NCBI RefSeq assembly: GCF_900106095.1
Contig: NZ_FNUD01000002.1
Span: forward strand, 3,927,501-3,991,500
DNA from: Pseudomonas deceptionensis
GTDB lineage: Bacteria; Pseudomonadota; Gammaproteobacteria; Pseudomonadales; Pseudomonadaceae
Length of the DNA stretch: 64,000 nucleotides
Direction: 5' to 3'
The notes beneath the pieces were generated by a model. The model worked only from the letters and a program-made list of their open reading frames with translations, had not been told where the DNA came from and did not search any database. The translations under genes were made by a program, and so were the position numbers. This document shows positions 1-9,706 of the stretch, in pieces (within the stretch, counting starts at the first letter, position 1; each line of letters opens with the position of its first letter).

Positions 1-873
1 GGCGATTTCAGTCGACATGTCAGCCAAACGAAACGCCACCGCCTGATGCTCAACCAATGGCTGCCCAAAGGTCACACGCTCGCGGGCATAGTCGCGGGCG
101 GCCTCGAATGCAGCGCGGGCCATGCCCACCGCCTGGGAGGCGATACCAATGCGCCCGCCTTCCAGATTGCCCAGGGCGATTTTATAGCCCTGGCCCTCTT
201 CACCCAGACGGTTGGCCACCGGCACTTTCAGGTCGGTAAACAGAATCTGGCAGGTGTCCGAGGCGTGCTGCCCCAGTTTGTCTTCAACCCGGGCCACGCT
301 GTAACCCGGTGAATCCGTGGGTACGATAAACGCCGTGATCCCGCGTTTACCCGCTGCCGGGTCGGTCACGGCGAACACAATCACAACCCCGGCGTTTTGC
401 CCCGAGGTGATGAACTGCTTGCAGCCGTTGAGCACGTAATAATCGCCTTCACGGCGGGCCCGGGTTTTCAGGTCGCTGGCATCGGAGCCGGCCTGCGGTT
501 CCGTCAGGGCAAACGCGCCCAGCATCGCGCCGCTGGCCAGAGGCACCAGAAACTCGCGTTTTTGCTGCTCGGTGCCGAACTTGAGAATCGGCACGCAGCC
601 CACCGAGTTGTGCACGCTCATGATCGTGGAGCACGAACCGTCGCCGGCGGCAATTTCTTCCAGGGCCATTGCGTAGGCCTGATAGCCCGTGTCGCAACCG
701 CCCCACTCCTCAGGCACCAACATGCCGAAAAACCCCAGTTGCGCCATCTCGTCAATGGCCTCGCGGGGGAAACGGTGCTGCTTGTCCCATTCAGCCGCAA
801 AGGGCTTCAAACGTTCCTGGGCAAACTGCCGGGCCGCTTCACTGATTTGTAATTGTTCGGGTGTGGGCAGCAT
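1..873 (-). CDS. Acyl-CoA dehydrogenase (C-terminus beyond left edge)
   Basis: FAD-dependent acyl-CoA dehydrogenase that puts a trans-2,3 double bond into an acyl-CoA and passes electrons to ETF (etfBA lies at 7896-9606). The reading frame has no stop before base 1, so only the first 291 residues are visible. The family signature TEPQAGSD lies at residues 124-131. The catalytic glutamate, expected in the C-terminal part, is outside the window. AAGGA sits 6 bases before the ATG. The gene follows the thiolase by 9 bases and is the last visible gene of a ligase-SDR-thiolase-dehydrogenase operon. The substrate is unknown; the set suits a short or branched acyl-CoA. The order resembles the PA2552-PA2555 region of P. 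aeruginosa as I recall it. Confidence 0.93.
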   Translation of the reverse strand, partial: MLPTPEQLQISEAARQFAQERLKPFAAEWDKQHRFPREAIDEMAQLGFFGMLVPEEWGGCDTGYQAYAMALEEIAAGDGSCSTIMSVHNSVGCVPILKFGTEQQKREFLVPLASGAMLGAFALTEPQAGSDASDLKTRARREGDYYVLNGCKQFITSGQNAGVVIVFAVTDPAAGKRGITAFIVPTDSPGYSVARVEDKLGQHASDTCQILFTDLKVPVANRLGEEGQGYKIALGNLEGGRIGIASQAVGMARAAFEAARDYARERVTFGQPLVEHQAVAFRLADMSTEIA

Positions 874-882
874 ATGAAATCC

Positions 883-2076
883 TTAGTACAGACATTCCAC
901 GGCAATTGCCGTGGCTTCACCGCCACCGATGCAGATGGCTGCAACGCCGCGTTTTGCATGTTGCTGACGCAGTGCCGAGAGCAGCGTCACCAGAATCCGT
1001 GCCCCCGAGGCGCCGATCGGGTGGCCCAGGGCGCAGGCACCGCCGTAGATGTTGACCTTGTCGTGGGCAATATCCAGCTCGGTCATGGTGACCAGGCTGA
1101 CCACCGCGAAGGCTTCATTGATCTCGAACAGATCAACCTCACCCAGGCTCCAGCCGGTCTTGCTCATCAAGCGCTTGATCGCGCCCACCGGTGCGGTCGG
1201 GAACAGCCCCGGCTCATCGGCAAATGCGGCGTGGCCATGAATGACGGCCAAGGGTTTAAGACCGCGTTTTTTTGCTTCGGATTGGCGCATCAACACCAAC
1301 GCGGCCGCACCATCGGAAATCGAGCTGGAGTTGGCCGCCGTGACGGTGCCGCCTTCGCGGAACGCCGGTTTCAGGGTCGGGATCTTGGCCAGGTTGGCTT
1401 TGGGCGGTTGCTCGTCATCACTGATCAAACGTTGCTCTTTGCCAACGGTGACCTGCACCGGCACGATCTCGGCGCGAAAGCTGCCGTCCTTGATTGCCTG
1501 CTGAGCCCGGGTCAGCGAGGCCACCGCAAACGCATCCTGCGCCTCACGGCTAAAGCCGTGGAGCTGGGCACAGTCTTCGGCGAAGGTGCCCATCAAGCGC
1601 CCACGGTCGTAGGCGTCTTCAAGACCGTCGAGGAACATGTGATCCAGCACCCGGCCGTGCCCCATGCGATAGCCGCTGCGGGCGCGATCGAGTAAATACG
1701 GCGCGTTGGACATGCTCTCCATGCCCCCGGCCACCACCACATCGACGCCACCGGCCAGCAGCCGGTCGTGGGCCAGGATGGCGGCTTCCATGCCCGAGCC
1801 GCACATTTTGTTCAGCGTGGTGCAGCGGGTGCCCTTGTCCAGCCCGGCACCCAAAGCGGCCTGGCGCGCAGGCGCCTGACCGAGGCCGGCCGACAGCACG
1901 CAACCAAACAACACTTCTTCGACACCATCAGGAGCAACCCCTGCGCGCTCGACCGCGGCACGGATCGCCGCAGCGCCCAATTGCGGCGCGGTCAGGCCTT
2001 TGAAGTCACCCTGAAAGCCACCCATTGGAGTGCGCGCTGCACTCACAATCACGACCGGATCATTGGCAATTGTCAT
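883..2076 (-). CDS. Acetyl-CoA acetyltransferase / 3-ketoacyl-CoA thiolase
   Basis: Thiolase of 397 residues, a normal length for the family. It cleaves a 3-ketoacyl-CoA with CoA, or condenses two acetyl-CoA. The nucleophile is Cys92 in NKMCGSGMEAA. NEAFA starts at residue 320, His352 is in GHPIGASG, and the second catalytic cysteine, Cys382, is in CIGGGEA. All catalytic elements are intact. It lies between the SDR upstream (10-base gap) and the acyl-CoA dehydrogenase downstream (9-base gap), so the three are probably co-transcribed. Sequence alone does not decide between a biosynthetic (AtoB-like) and a degradative role; the operon favours degradation. Confidence 0.94.
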   Translation of the reverse strand: MTIANDPVVIVSAARTPMGGFQGDFKGLTAPQLGAAAIRAAVERAGVAPDGVEEVLFGCVLSAGLGQAPARQAALGAGLDKGTRCTTLNKMCGSGMEAAILAHDRLLAGGVDVVVAGGMESMSNAPYLLDRARSGYRMGHGRVLDHMFLDGLEDAYDRGRLMGTFAEDCAQLHGFSREAQDAFAVASLTRAQQAIKDGSFRAEIVPVQVTVGKEQRLISDDEQPPKANLAKIPTLKPAFREGGTVTAANSSSISDGAAALVLMRQSEAKKRGLKPLAVIHGHAAFADEPGLFPTAPVGAIKRLMSKTGWSLGEVDLFEINEAFAVVSLVTMTELDIAHDKVNIYGGACALGHPIGASGARILVTLLSALRQQHAKRGVAAICIGGGEATAIAVECLY

Positions 2077-2086
2077 TTCACACCCC

Positions 2087-2854
2087 TTATTTGGCGGCCA
2101 TGCGCAAGGCGCCGTCGAGACGGATCACCTCGCCATTGAGCATGCTGTTTTCAATGATATGCCGCACCAGCGACGCGTACTCGCAAGGCTTGCCCAGACG
2201 CGACGGGAACGGCACGCCGGCGGCCAGCGAATCGCGCACTTCAGGCGTCATGCCGGCCATCATCGGCGTTTCGAAAATGCCGGGTGCGATGGTCATTACC
2301 CGAATCCCGAAGCGCGCCAATTCACGGGCAGCGGGCAAGGTCAGACTGGCGATGGCGCCTTTGGAGGCCGCGTACGCAGCCTGGCCGATCTGACCATCAA
2401 ATGCCGCCACAGACGCCGTGTTGATGATCACGCCGCGCTCGCCATCGGCATCGGCGCTGCTGTCGGCAATCGCCGCAGCCGCCAGTCGCAGCATGTTGAA
2501 GCTACCGATCAGGTTGACGTTGATCACCTGACTGAAGCTCTCCAGCCCGTGGGGGCCGTTTTTGCCGAGAATCTTTTCGCCGCGCACAATGCCCGCGCAA
2601 TTGACGAGCCCGTTGACCTCGCCAAAGGCTGCCACCGTGGCCTCAACTGCCGCCTGCGCCGCATCCGCCTGGCTGATGTCCGCCACGGCACTGCGGGCCT
2701 GGCTGCCAAGCTTGCCCGCCTGTGCGGCCACGGCCTCGGCATTCATGTCGACCAGCATCACCCTGGCGCCTGCTGCCACCAACATCTCGGCGGTCGCTGC
2801 GCCCAGTCCCGATGCACCACCGGTGACGATAAAAACCTTGTTTTGGATTTGCAT
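2087..2854 (-). CDS. SDR-family 3-hydroxyacyl-CoA dehydrogenase
   Basis: Short-chain dehydrogenase of 255 residues. Nucleotide-binding TGGASGLG is at residues 11-18, an acidic Asp37 follows the second strand (NAD preference), and the active site is YAASK. It resembles type II 3-hydroxyacyl-CoA dehydrogenases (HSD17B10 type), which oxidise 3-hydroxyacyl-CoA to 3-ketoacyl-CoA, the step just before the neighbouring thiolase. Two tandem ATGs exist; the second (2854) is chosen because AAGGA lies about 7 bases before it, against 4 for the first. Longer in-frame extensions upstream overlap the preceding ligase gene and do not look like protein. No enoyl-CoA hydratase is visible in the window; it may lie beyond the left edge. 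Confidence 0.91.
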   Translation of the reverse strand: MQIQNKVFIVTGGASGLGAATAEMLVAAGARVMLVDMNAEAVAAQAGKLGSQARSAVADISQADAAQAAVEATVAAFGEVNGLVNCAGIVRGEKILGKNGPHGLESFSQVINVNLIGSFNMLRLAAAAIADSSADADGERGVIINTASVAAFDGQIGQAAYAASKGAIASLTLPAARELARFGIRVMTIAPGIFETPMMAGMTPEVRDSLAAGVPFPSRLGKPCEYASLVRHIIENSMLNGEVIRLDGALRMAAK

Positions 2855-2870
2855 CATTGATTCCTTGGGG

Positions 2871-4535
2871 TCATGCCGTGACTTTGGCGTTTGCGGCCAT
2901 TTCAGCCTTGGCGATTTCCTGATTGCGCAAAATAAAGCGCTGCAGCTTGCCGCTCGGGGTTTTCGGCAGTTCACTTACAAATTCGATTTCACGGGGGTAA
3001 GCATGGGCGGCCAGACGCTGGCGCACATGCAGGCGCAGGGTTTCGGCCAGTTGTGCATCCCCCAGGTACTGTGGGCTGAGCACTACAAAGGCTTTGACCA
3101 GTTCGGTACGCTCGGGGTCCGGCTTGCCCACCACAGCGGCTTCGATAACGGCAGGGTGTTCGATCAGGGCGCTTTCCACATCGAATGGCCCCACGCGGTA
3201 ACCCGAAGTGGTGATCACGTCATCGCTGCGCCCGACAAAGCTGATGCTGCCGTCCGGGTTGAGCTCCACGGTGTCGCCACTCAGGTAGTAATCGCCAACG
3301 AACGCCTTGGTCTTGAAGCCCTGATAGCCGCCGAACCAGCACATCGGCGACTGGCTGCGATCGACTGCCAGAATCCCCGGTTGGCCAACAGGCAGTTCCT
3401 GATGGTTGTCATCGAGCACCACGATACGGTGGCCCGGCGAGGCAAAGCCCGCAGCGCCCATGTGCACCGGATGGTTGAGTCCATGGTGGTTGCACAGCAC
3501 CATGCCGACTTCGGTCTGGCCGTAGTGGTCGTGGATGGTGACGTTGAGTTCATCGGCGAACCAGCGGATCACTTCAGGGTTCAAGGGCTCGCCGGCGCTG
3601 CTGACGGCACGCAACTGGCCTTTGACCTTGCTGGAGAACGCATCCCCGGCGGCAATCAGCATGCGGTAGGCCGTGGGTGATCCGGTGAGGTTGGTGATGC
3701 CCAGTTTCTTGATCACCCGGCAGGTGCTTTCGACCGTGAAAGGGCCATCGTAAAAGGTGATGGGATGGCCCATGGACAACGGCCCGGTGATGCCGAAATA
3801 GATCCCGTAGGCCCAGCCCGGATCGGCCAGGTTCCAGAAGGAATCCTCGGGGCGCAGATCCACCGCGTCACGGGTGTAGCTCTGGAACGCGACAATCGCC
3901 TTGAGCGGTACCAGCAGCGGCTTGGCCGGGCCCGTGGTGCCCGAGGTGAACATCAGCAGGAACGGATCTTCGCCGGTCAGCATTACCGGTTCACAGACGG
4001 CCGGGTAGTTGCCCAGCTCGGCCCAGAAGCTGAAATCACCGCGCACCAGCCCCTGACCCTTGGCGCCTGCCACCGTGACAATTGCCGGGCAGTCATTGAC
4101 CTCGGTGAGTTTGGCGCGGTTTACCGCGTCCGTGACCACCAGCCTGGCGCCGGAGTTGTTGAGCCGGTGCTCGATGGCCTTGGGCCCGAACGCGGTAAAC
4201 AGCGGCTGGTAGATGGCGCCAATGCGCCAGGCGGCGAAGGCAACGACCAGCAGTTCGACATCGCGTGGCAGTAAACCCGCCACCTTGTCACCGCGTTTTA
4301 CGCCTTGGGCCAGCAAAAAGTTGGCAAAGCGTGCGGCCTGGTCCTGAAGCCAGGTAAAGGTGTACGTAGCGCTGCTCGCATCGCGCCCCTCCCAGAACAA
4401 CGCAATTCGACCAGGCAAAGCGTGCCGGTCACAGCACTCGACACAGGCATTGACTGCCGCCAAATGGCCGTCCAGTGCGCCCGTCACCGTACGTTGGTAG
4501 TCAAAGTCAGTCATCGCGGTCAGATAGTCGCGCAT
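2871..4535 (-). CDS. AMP-dependent acyl-CoA synthetase
   Basis: Adenylate-forming acid:CoA ligase of 554 residues that activates a carboxylic acid with ATP and CoA and so feeds the operon. The P-loop-like signature is FTSGTTGPAKP, followed by YGQTE, the hinge segment GRSDDVITTSGYRVGP, and the C-terminal catalytic lysine in TPSGKLQRF. It is closer to the acetyl/medium-chain acyl synthetase branch than to long-chain FadD. The start at 4535 is preceded by GAGGG at 9 bases; in-frame sequence further upstream lacks family similarity. It is the first gene of the catabolic operon, with a 189-base non-coding gap to selU. The acid used cannot be read from the sequence. Confidence 0.92.
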   Translation of the reverse strand: MRDYLTAMTDFDYQRTVTGALDGHLAAVNACVECCDRHALPGRIALFWEGRDASSATYTFTWLQDQAARFANFLLAQGVKRGDKVAGLLPRDVELLVVAFAAWRIGAIYQPLFTAFGPKAIEHRLNNSGARLVVTDAVNRAKLTEVNDCPAIVTVAGAKGQGLVRGDFSFWAELGNYPAVCEPVMLTGEDPFLLMFTSGTTGPAKPLLVPLKAIVAFQSYTRDAVDLRPEDSFWNLADPGWAYGIYFGITGPLSMGHPITFYDGPFTVESTCRVIKKLGITNLTGSPTAYRMLIAAGDAFSSKVKGQLRAVSSAGEPLNPEVIRWFADELNVTIHDHYGQTEVGMVLCNHHGLNHPVHMGAAGFASPGHRIVVLDDNHQELPVGQPGILAVDRSQSPMCWFGGYQGFKTKAFVGDYYLSGDTVELNPDGSISFVGRSDDVITTSGYRVGPFDVESALIEHPAVIEAAVVGKPDPERTELVKAFVVLSPQYLGDAQLAETLRLHVRQRLAAHAYPREIEFVSELPKTPSGKLQRFILRNQEIAKAEMAANAKVTA

Positions 4536-4724
4536 CAGCAGAATCCCTCGGTCTTTATTTTTAGGATGGGAACCGTGAAAAATCCTGCTGATAATCGCCC
4601 CGGGAAGGCTCTGCAACAATGGTCAAACCGCTCAAGCTGGGTGACTGCTTTGGCCATGAACCCGCAGGCAGCGATATGGGCCGAAAGACCTTCAGCACAT
4701 AAAGCTCGCAGCCTGCGGCAGCGG

Positions 4725-5822
4725 TTACAGGGCTTTGAGTTGCAGGTACTCCAGCACCGCCGACTGGTCGCCGGCAAAGGCGATGCGCGAACCCTTTTTC
4801 TCGCGCTGAAAGGCGTACATCGGGTCGTAGTATTCCCGCAACAACGCCTCGATCCAGACCCGGTGAAGGTCTACCGCGCCGCAACTGGCCTGCTCTTGCA
4901 ACGCGGCTTCCATCACTGCTTGCAAGCGCTGATGACGCTCGCCTCCCAGGCGACGCTGGATATTTGACAGGCTTTCGAGCAAACGCTCAGAAAACAGGGT
5001 GAAGCCGTGCTCACCATTTTTGGCGGTGAATTCAGCACTCAACCCCACCACATAGTCGCGCAAAATGCGTTCAACGCGGCTTTCCAGGCTGTCTTCAAGC
5101 CAGACCATCGGTGCGTCCTGCATGCGTTGATACAACGCCAGCGGCAAGGCGCAGCTGCCGACCGTGCGGCTTTCGTCTTCCACCACAAACCGCTCGTGCC
5201 CCTTGGCACGCTTTTTCAGCAGGTCGATCGCCAGGCGGTTTTCGAAGTCGATATTCGACGGCTGCCCGGTAGCCCGCTTGCCGAAGCTTGAACCACGATG
5301 GTTGGCATGGCCTTCAAGGTCCAGGCTGTTGTCGAGCTGCACCAGCACATCGGTCTTGCCGGTGCCGGTCATCCCGCCGAGCACCATCAGGTCACACTGC
5401 GCCACGGCATCGTCAACGGTCTGAATCAGGAAGGTACGCAGCGCCTTGTAGCCGCCGGTGACTCGCGGGTAGTCAATCCCTGCTTCCTGCTTGAGCCATT
5501 GCTGGACAATTTGCGAGCGCATGCCGCCGCGAAAGCAGTACAGGCAGCCGTCGGGGTTGGCCCGGGCAAAGTCGGCCCAGGCCTGCAGCCGTTCGGCCTT
5601 GACCTGCCCCGACACCAGCTGATGCCCCAGAACCACAGCGGCCTGCTGGCCTTGCTGTTTGTAACAGGTCCCCACACGCTCACGTTCGTGGTCGGTCATC
5701 AACGGCAAGTTGACCACGCCGGGGAAGGCCCCCTTGTGAAATTCAATCGGCGCGCGGGTGTCCATCATCGGCCGATCATTGAGGAACAGATCGCGGAAGT
5801 CGGTTACGTCATGAGCCATCAT
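4725..5822 (-). CDS. selU: tRNA 2-selenouridine synthase
   Basis: SelU (MnmH, YbbB) converts 2-thiouridine at the tRNA wobble position to 2-selenouridine, through a geranylated intermediate, using selenophosphate. The N-terminal rhodanese domain has its active cysteine, Cys96, in [10 protein letters not shown]-loop, GGMTGTGKT, is at residues 149-157. The length of 365 is typical. The start codon overlaps the selD stop by 4 bases (ATGA), so translation of the two is coupled, which fits SelD supplying the selenium donor. Two adjacent ATGs are possible starts. No selA, selB or selC gene lies in the window. Confidence 0.95.
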   Translation of the reverse strand: MMAHDVTDFRDLFLNDRPMMDTRAPIEFHKGAFPGVVNLPLMTDHERERVGTCYKQQGQQAAVVLGHQLVSGQVKAERLQAWADFARANPDGCLYCFRGGMRSQIVQQWLKQEAGIDYPRVTGGYKALRTFLIQTVDDAVAQCDLMVLGGMTGTGKTDVLVQLDNSLDLEGHANHRGSSFGKRATGQPSNIDFENRLAIDLLKKRAKGHERFVVEDESRTVGSCALPLALYQRMQDAPMVWLEDSLESRVERILRDYVVGLSAEFTAKNGEHGFTLFSERLLESLSNIQRRLGGERHQRLQAVMEAALQEQASCGAVDLHRVWIEALLREYYDPMYAFQREKKGSRIAFAGDQSAVLEYLQLKAL

Positions 5823-6853
5823 GACACCTCAACCGCGTACGTCTGTCGCTCAACCAACTGACCGATCGGCTCAAGGGCAAGGCCCTGTTCGCCGGCCATT
5901 TTCAGGAACGCATCGTTACCCTCAGGGGTGACCGCCACCAGCAAGCCACCACTGGTTTGCGGGTCGCACAGCACGCGCTTGTGCAGTTCTTGCAGCGGCG
6001 ACAGTTTGCTCGCGTAGCTGTCGAAGTTGCGCAAGGTGCCGCCGGGCACACAGCCCTGCTCCAGGTAGTACTCGACCGAGTCCAGGCGCGGCACTTTGGC
6101 GTATTCGATACGGGCAGTCAGATGGCTGCCGTCGGCCATTTCCACCAAGTGCCCCAATAGACCAAAACCGGTGACGTCGGTCATCGCCTTGACGCCTTCC
6201 AGCCTGGCGAAGTGACTGCCGATCTTGTTCAGCGTGCACATCCAGTCCCGTGCCACACCGATGTCTTCGGTGCGCAACTTGCCCTTCTTCTCGGCAGTGG
6301 TGAGGATGCCGATCCCCAACGGTTTGGTCAGGTACAGCAGGCAACCGGCGGTGGCCGTGTCATTGCGCTTCATGTGGCGCTTGTTGACCACGCCGGTCAC
6401 GGCCAGACCGAAGATCGGCTCCGGGGTATCAATCGAGTGCCCGCCCGCCAGTGGAATACCTGCCTCGTCACACACCGCGCGGCCACCGCGAATCACTTCG
6501 CGGGCCACTTCAGGCGCCAGCAAATGCACCGGCCAGCCCAAAATCGCAATCGCCATCAACGGATCGCCGCCCATGGCGTAGATGTCACTGATGGCATTGG
6601 TGGCCGCAATCCGGCCGAAATCGTAAGGATCATCGACGATGGGCATAAAGAAGTCGGTGGTCGACACCACACCGCGTTCGTCATCCAGCGCGTAAACCGC
6701 CGCATCGTCACGTGACGCATTGCCCACCCAAAGCTTGGGATCGAGGTTTTGTGCGCCACTGCCGGCGAGGATCACTTCCAGTACCTGAGGCGAAATCTTG
6801 CACCCGCACCCCGCGCCGTGGCTGTACTGGGTCAGGCGGATCGGCTCGCTCAT
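5819..6853 (-). CDS. selD: Selenophosphate synthetase (selenide, water dikinase)
   Basis: Makes selenophosphate from selenide and ATP. The protein has 344 residues from the ATG at 6853. The N-terminal active-site loop is HGAGCGCKI, so the catalytic residue is cysteine, not selenocysteine (no in-frame TGA at that place), followed by the conserved Lys19. The N-terminal extension open upstream of 6853 is rejected because family members start near MSEPIRL. It is translationally coupled to selU, so selenium here goes at least into tRNA; whether selenoproteins are also made depends on selAB-selC, not visible here. Confidence 0.96.
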   Translation of the reverse strand: MSEPIRLTQYSHGAGCGCKISPQVLEVILAGSGAQNLDPKLWVGNASRDDAAVYALDDERGVVSTTDFFMPIVDDPYDFGRIAATNAISDIYAMGGDPLMAIAILGWPVHLLAPEVAREVIRGGRAVCDEAGIPLAGGHSIDTPEPIFGLAVTGVVNKRHMKRNDTATAGCLLYLTKPLGIGILTTAEKKGKLRTEDIGVARDWMCTLNKIGSHFARLEGVKAMTDVTGFGLLGHLVEMADGSHLTARIEYAKVPRLDSVEYYLEQGCVPGGTLRNFDSYASKLSPLQELHKRVLCDPQTSGGLLVAVTPEGNDAFLKMAGEQGLALEPIGQLVERQTYAVEVS

Positions 6854-7020
6854 GGGGGCACCTCTAGTCAATGTCAAAGCGCCAGATTCTAGCAGAGCCA
6901 CTGTCCACTCAGGCGTTTGCCTACAGACCACAGGGCGCAATGCCTCTAGGCAGCCCGCCCACACAGGGAAGCAGCTCGCCAAAGGGGATGACCGGCATGC
7001 TGGAAATCGACCCGCCAGTC

Positions 7021-7056
7021 ACATATGTAGTGCCTGAAAATAATCACTACATATGT
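7021..7056. promoter_or_regulatory. 12-12-12 perfect inverted repeat
   Basis: ACATATGTAGTG, a 12-base AT-rich spacer, then CACTACATATGT. Both arms are perfect. The same half-site recurs near 7325-7353 and, shortened, near 7387. It may be the operator of a dimeric regulator or an end of a small element; the role is inferred only from symmetry. Confidence 0.5.
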
Positions 7057-7324
7057 ATTGACGACACGATTTTCCCCCAGCATTATGCAGACGTCTTCCC
7101 CACCGGAAGCGCTGGAAAGGGTTGTTGCAAGCATGCTCGACGAGCTGTCGGGCTGTTCCGGGATAGGTACTGCCCACAAGGCAGAATTGATGAAGCTGAC
7201 CTGGCTTGATCGTCCGCGTCAAAGACGACAGAGGCTGGCGAAACGTCCTCAAGAGGCTTGTGGTTGATGCGTCATGTCACCCTGGCATCCTGGTTCACGC
7301 TGCTCTCCTTCGCTTTACGCTCTT

Positions 7325-7353
7325 TATGTAGTGCTTTGTTTTACGACTACATA
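7325..7353. promoter_or_regulatory. Second copy of the inverted half-site pair
   Basis: TATGTAGT, a 13-base spacer, then ACTACATA. The half-site and spacing nearly match the repeat at 7021-7056. It lies about 105 bases before the ATG at 7458, where an operator or promoter element of that gene could sit. A third, compact version (CACTACGTAG) is at 7387-7396. Confidence 0.45.
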
Positions 7354-7457
7354 TGACGAACTCAAGACGGATCTGCTTTAGATGGACACTACGTAGCGCT
7401 GCAGGTGCAGTTGCGCGAATCAATTAGACAGATCAACGAGTGGTCAAGGAGTTAGCT

Positions 7458-7787
7458 ATGAACCTGAATAATCAACCGACTGTTAATGAGCTGGCTCGAC
7501 TGTTCGCCGCCCAGAAAGACACGCTGAACGACCACATCCTGTGGATCAATGACGCCGGTGATGTTCGCATCGATGCCGTGACATCGTGCAAGGAAGAAAC
7601 CAGATTCGAGGAGGACCGCCCACAAATGCGAGCCCACCTCAAAATGTACCGCCGTGGCCAAGGCTACGTGGGCAAGAAGGCCGCCGCCGATACGGACTAC
7701 ATGGCGCGCGTTCTGCAAACCTTGACCCTGACCTGGGAAAAGGCGCAAACCGCGCCGGTACTGGTCAAAGTTAACAGCTACAGCTGA
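7458..7787 (+). CDS. Small conserved protein of unknown function
   Basis: A 109-residue soluble protein, acidic in the middle, with no signal peptide or membrane segment. I do not recognise a domain. The ATG at 7458 is chosen because AAGGAG lies 6 bases upstream; a GTG 18 bases earlier is in frame but less likely. The gene ends just before a strong terminator and is convergent with etfA. Upstream it is preceded by the repeated TATGTAGTG half-sites, which may control it. Confidence 0.75.
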   Translation: MNLNNQPTVNELARLFAAQKDTLNDHILWINDAGDVRIDAVTSCKEETRFEEDRPQMRAHLKMYRRGQGYVGKKAAADTDYMARVLQTLTLTWEKAQTAPVLVKVNSYS

Positions 7788-7802
7788 TAACCCCTGCCCC
7801 AT

Positions 7803-7834
7803 AAAAAACCCCGGATAATCTCCGGGGTTTTTTG
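7803..7834. terminator. Bidirectional rho-independent terminator
   Basis: AAAAAACCCCGG, a short loop, then CCGGGGTTTTTT. It has an A-run on one side and a T-run on the other, and lies between the plus-strand gene ending at 7787 and etfA ending at 7896 on the minus strand, so it can serve both. Confidence 0.93.
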
Positions 7835-7895
7835 CATCTCAGAAATATGATGTTTAGCGTGAGTCTCCCCAAAAAACACATCCCTCTGGCGCGGG

Positions 7896-8825
7896 TTAGA
7901 TCGCCTGCTCCAGCTCAGGCACAGCCTCGAACAAATCCGCCACCAGGCCGTAATCGGCAACCTGGAAGATAGGTGCTTCTTCGTCCTTGTTGATCGCCAC
8001 GATCACCTTGGAGTCTTTCATACCGGCCAAATGCTGGATCGCGCCGGAGATACCGACCGCGATGTACAGCTGTGGCGCCACGATTTTACCGGTCTGGCCG
8101 ACCTGCATGTCGTTGGGTACGAAACCTGCGTCCACTGCGGCACGGGAGGCGCCAACGCCTGCACCCAGCTTGTCGGCCAGGGAATACAGGTATTTAAAGT
8201 TGTCGCCGTTCTGCATGCCACGACCGCCGGAAACGACGATTTTGGCTGCGGTCAGCTCAGGACGGTCCGACTTGGCCAGTACTTCGCCAACAAACGACGA
8301 AGTGCCTGCATCGTGAACGGCTACAACTGCTTCAATCGCAGCCGAACCACCCGTCGCGGCAACCGGATCGAAACCGGTAGCACGTACGGTGATCACTTTT
8401 ACCGGCGCAGTGGACTGCACGGTAGCAATGGCGTTACCGGCATAGATCGGGCGCTTGAAAGTGTCAGCGCTTTCAACCGAGATGATCTCGGAGATCTGGT
8501 CCACGTCTAGCTGCGCAGCAACGCGCGGCAGGATGTTTTTGCCGTTGGAAGTGGCGCCAGCCAGGATGTGGCTGTAACCCTTGCCCAGCTCAGCGACCAG
8601 GGGAGCCACGTTTTCCGGCAGTTGATGCGCGTAAGCCGCGTTGTCAGCTACCAGCACTTTAGCCACGCCAGCGATGGTCGCGGCCGCTTCAGCTACAGCG
8701 CCAACGCCCTGGCCTGCAACCAGAACGTGGATGTCGCCACCGATTTTCGCGGCAGCGGCTACGGTGTTCAGCGTGGCCGGGGCCAGTGCTTTGCCGTCGT
8801 GTTCTGCGATTACGAGAATAGTCAT
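7896..8825 (-). CDS. etfA: Electron transfer flavoprotein, alpha subunit
   Basis: Alpha subunit (309 residues) of the FAD-containing ETF that takes electrons from acyl-CoA and other dehydrogenases and passes them to ETF:ubiquinone oxidoreductase. The C-terminal FAD domain shows the family pattern, including [20 protein letters not shown] and the GISGAIQH stretch. The ATG at 8825 has GGAG upstream; the gap to etfB is 16 bases, so the pair forms one operon. It is the electron sink for the acyl-CoA dehydrogenase at 1-873. Confidence 0.97.
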   Translation of the reverse strand: MTILVIAEHDGKALAPATLNTVAAAAKIGGDIHVLVAGQGVGAVAEAAATIAGVAKVLVADNAAYAHQLPENVAPLVAELGKGYSHILAGATSNGKNILPRVAAQLDVDQISEIISVESADTFKRPIYAGNAIATVQSTAPVKVITVRATGFDPVAATGGSAAIEAVVAVHDAGTSSFVGEVLAKSDRPELTAAKIVVSGGRGMQNGDNFKYLYSLADKLGAGVGASRAAVDAGFVPNDMQVGQTGKIVAPQLYIAVGISGAIQHLAGMKDSKVIVAINKDEEAPIFQVADYGLVADLFEAVPELEQAI

Positions 8826-8841
8826 GATCAAGCTCTCCAAT

Positions 8842-9606
8842 TCAGAGCACCTTCGCTTCGTTTTTCAGTTTCTCGACCAGTTCAGCCACCGACTTGACCT
8901 TGATGCCCGCGCTGCGAGCAGCCGGTGCTTCAACTTTCAGGGTCTGGTTGGTCGACGCTGTCGAAACGCCCAACGCGTCTGGCGTCAGCACTTCAAGCGG
9001 CTTCTTCTTGGCTTTCATGATGTTTGGCAGGGACGCATAACGCGGCTCGTTCAAACGCAGGTCGGTGGTGATGATCGCCGGCAAGCTCAGCGAAACAGTT
9101 TGCGCACCGCCGTCTACTTCACGGGTCACTGCAACCTTGTCGCCTGCCACTTCAACGTTCGAAGCGAAGGTGCCCTGACCGAAACCGGTCAGCGCAGCCA
9201 GCATCTGGCCCGTCTGGTTGTTGTCGCTGTCGATGGCCTGTTTGCCCAGGATCACCAGCTGTGGCTGTTCCTTGTCGACCACTGCTTTAAGCAGCTTGGC
9301 CACGGCCAGCGAGGTCAGGTCTTCGGCGGACTCGACGAGAATGGCGCGATCTGCACCCAGTGCAAGCGCGGTGCGCAGCTGTTCCTGAGCGCTGGCCGGG
9401 CCGATGGAGACGACGACGACTTCAGTCTCAACACCCCCTTCTTTTATAGAGCGCTCTTTCAGGCGTACGGCTTCTTCCACTGCGATTTCGCAGAAGGGGT
9501 TCATCGACATCTTGACGTTGGCGAGGTCAACGCCGGAGTTGTCCGCTTTGACCCGGACTTTAACGTTGTAATCGACCACGCGCTTGATACAGGCCAGCAC
9601 CTTCAT
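8842..9606 (-). CDS. etfB: Electron transfer flavoprotein, beta subunit
   Basis: Beta subunit (254 residues) of ETF, which binds AMP and helps shape the FAD site. The start [19 protein letters not shown] is typical of bacterial EtfB, and [17 protein letters not shown] is the conserved segment used in docking partner dehydrogenases. It is the first gene of etfBA. The ETF:ubiquinone oxidoreductase gene, which I recall as the divergent neighbour in other Pseudomonas, is not here; a DUF1275 gene on the same strand lies upstream instead. Confidence 0.97.
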   Translation of the reverse strand: MKVLACIKRVVDYNVKVRVKADNSGVDLANVKMSMNPFCEIAVEEAVRLKERSIKEGGVETEVVVVSIGPASAQEQLRTALALGADRAILVESAEDLTSLAVAKLLKAVVDKEQPQLVILGKQAIDSDNNQTGQMLAALTGFGQGTFASNVEVAGDKVAVTREVDGGAQTVSLSLPAIITTDLRLNEPRYASLPNIMKAKKKPLEVLTPDALGVSTASTNQTLKVEAPAARSAGIKVKSVAELVEKLKNEAKVL

Positions 9607-9706
9607 TGCTTGTCCCTCGATGGGTATAGGTTCATTCGCCCAAGGCAAAAGCGAGCTTACCCCGCAGGCTGAAGCGGGCGTATCGGCCATTCGAGGTAGA
9701 GGCGGT

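Larger units (their letters stand above)
6854..7457. other. 604-base gap with repeated TATGTAGTG half-sites
   Basis: Between selD and the small gene at 7458 there is no convincing gene. A 69-codon frame on the plus strand (TTG at 7058, stop near 7267) shows some protein-like composition in its second half, but lacks a good ribosome site and I recognise no family; it could be a gene remnant. The notable content is the set of related half-sites listed separately (7021-7056, 7325-7353, 7387-7396). Confidence 0.5.

Noticed and set aside
5819..6982. Longer selD with 43 extra N-terminal residues
   Set aside because: The extension is unlike SelD, which starts near MSEPIRL, and has no ribosome site.
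7058..7267. 69-codon frame in the gap after selD
   Set aside because: TTG start overlaps the inverted repeat, no ribosome site and no family. It may be a gene remnant, but this cannot be shown.
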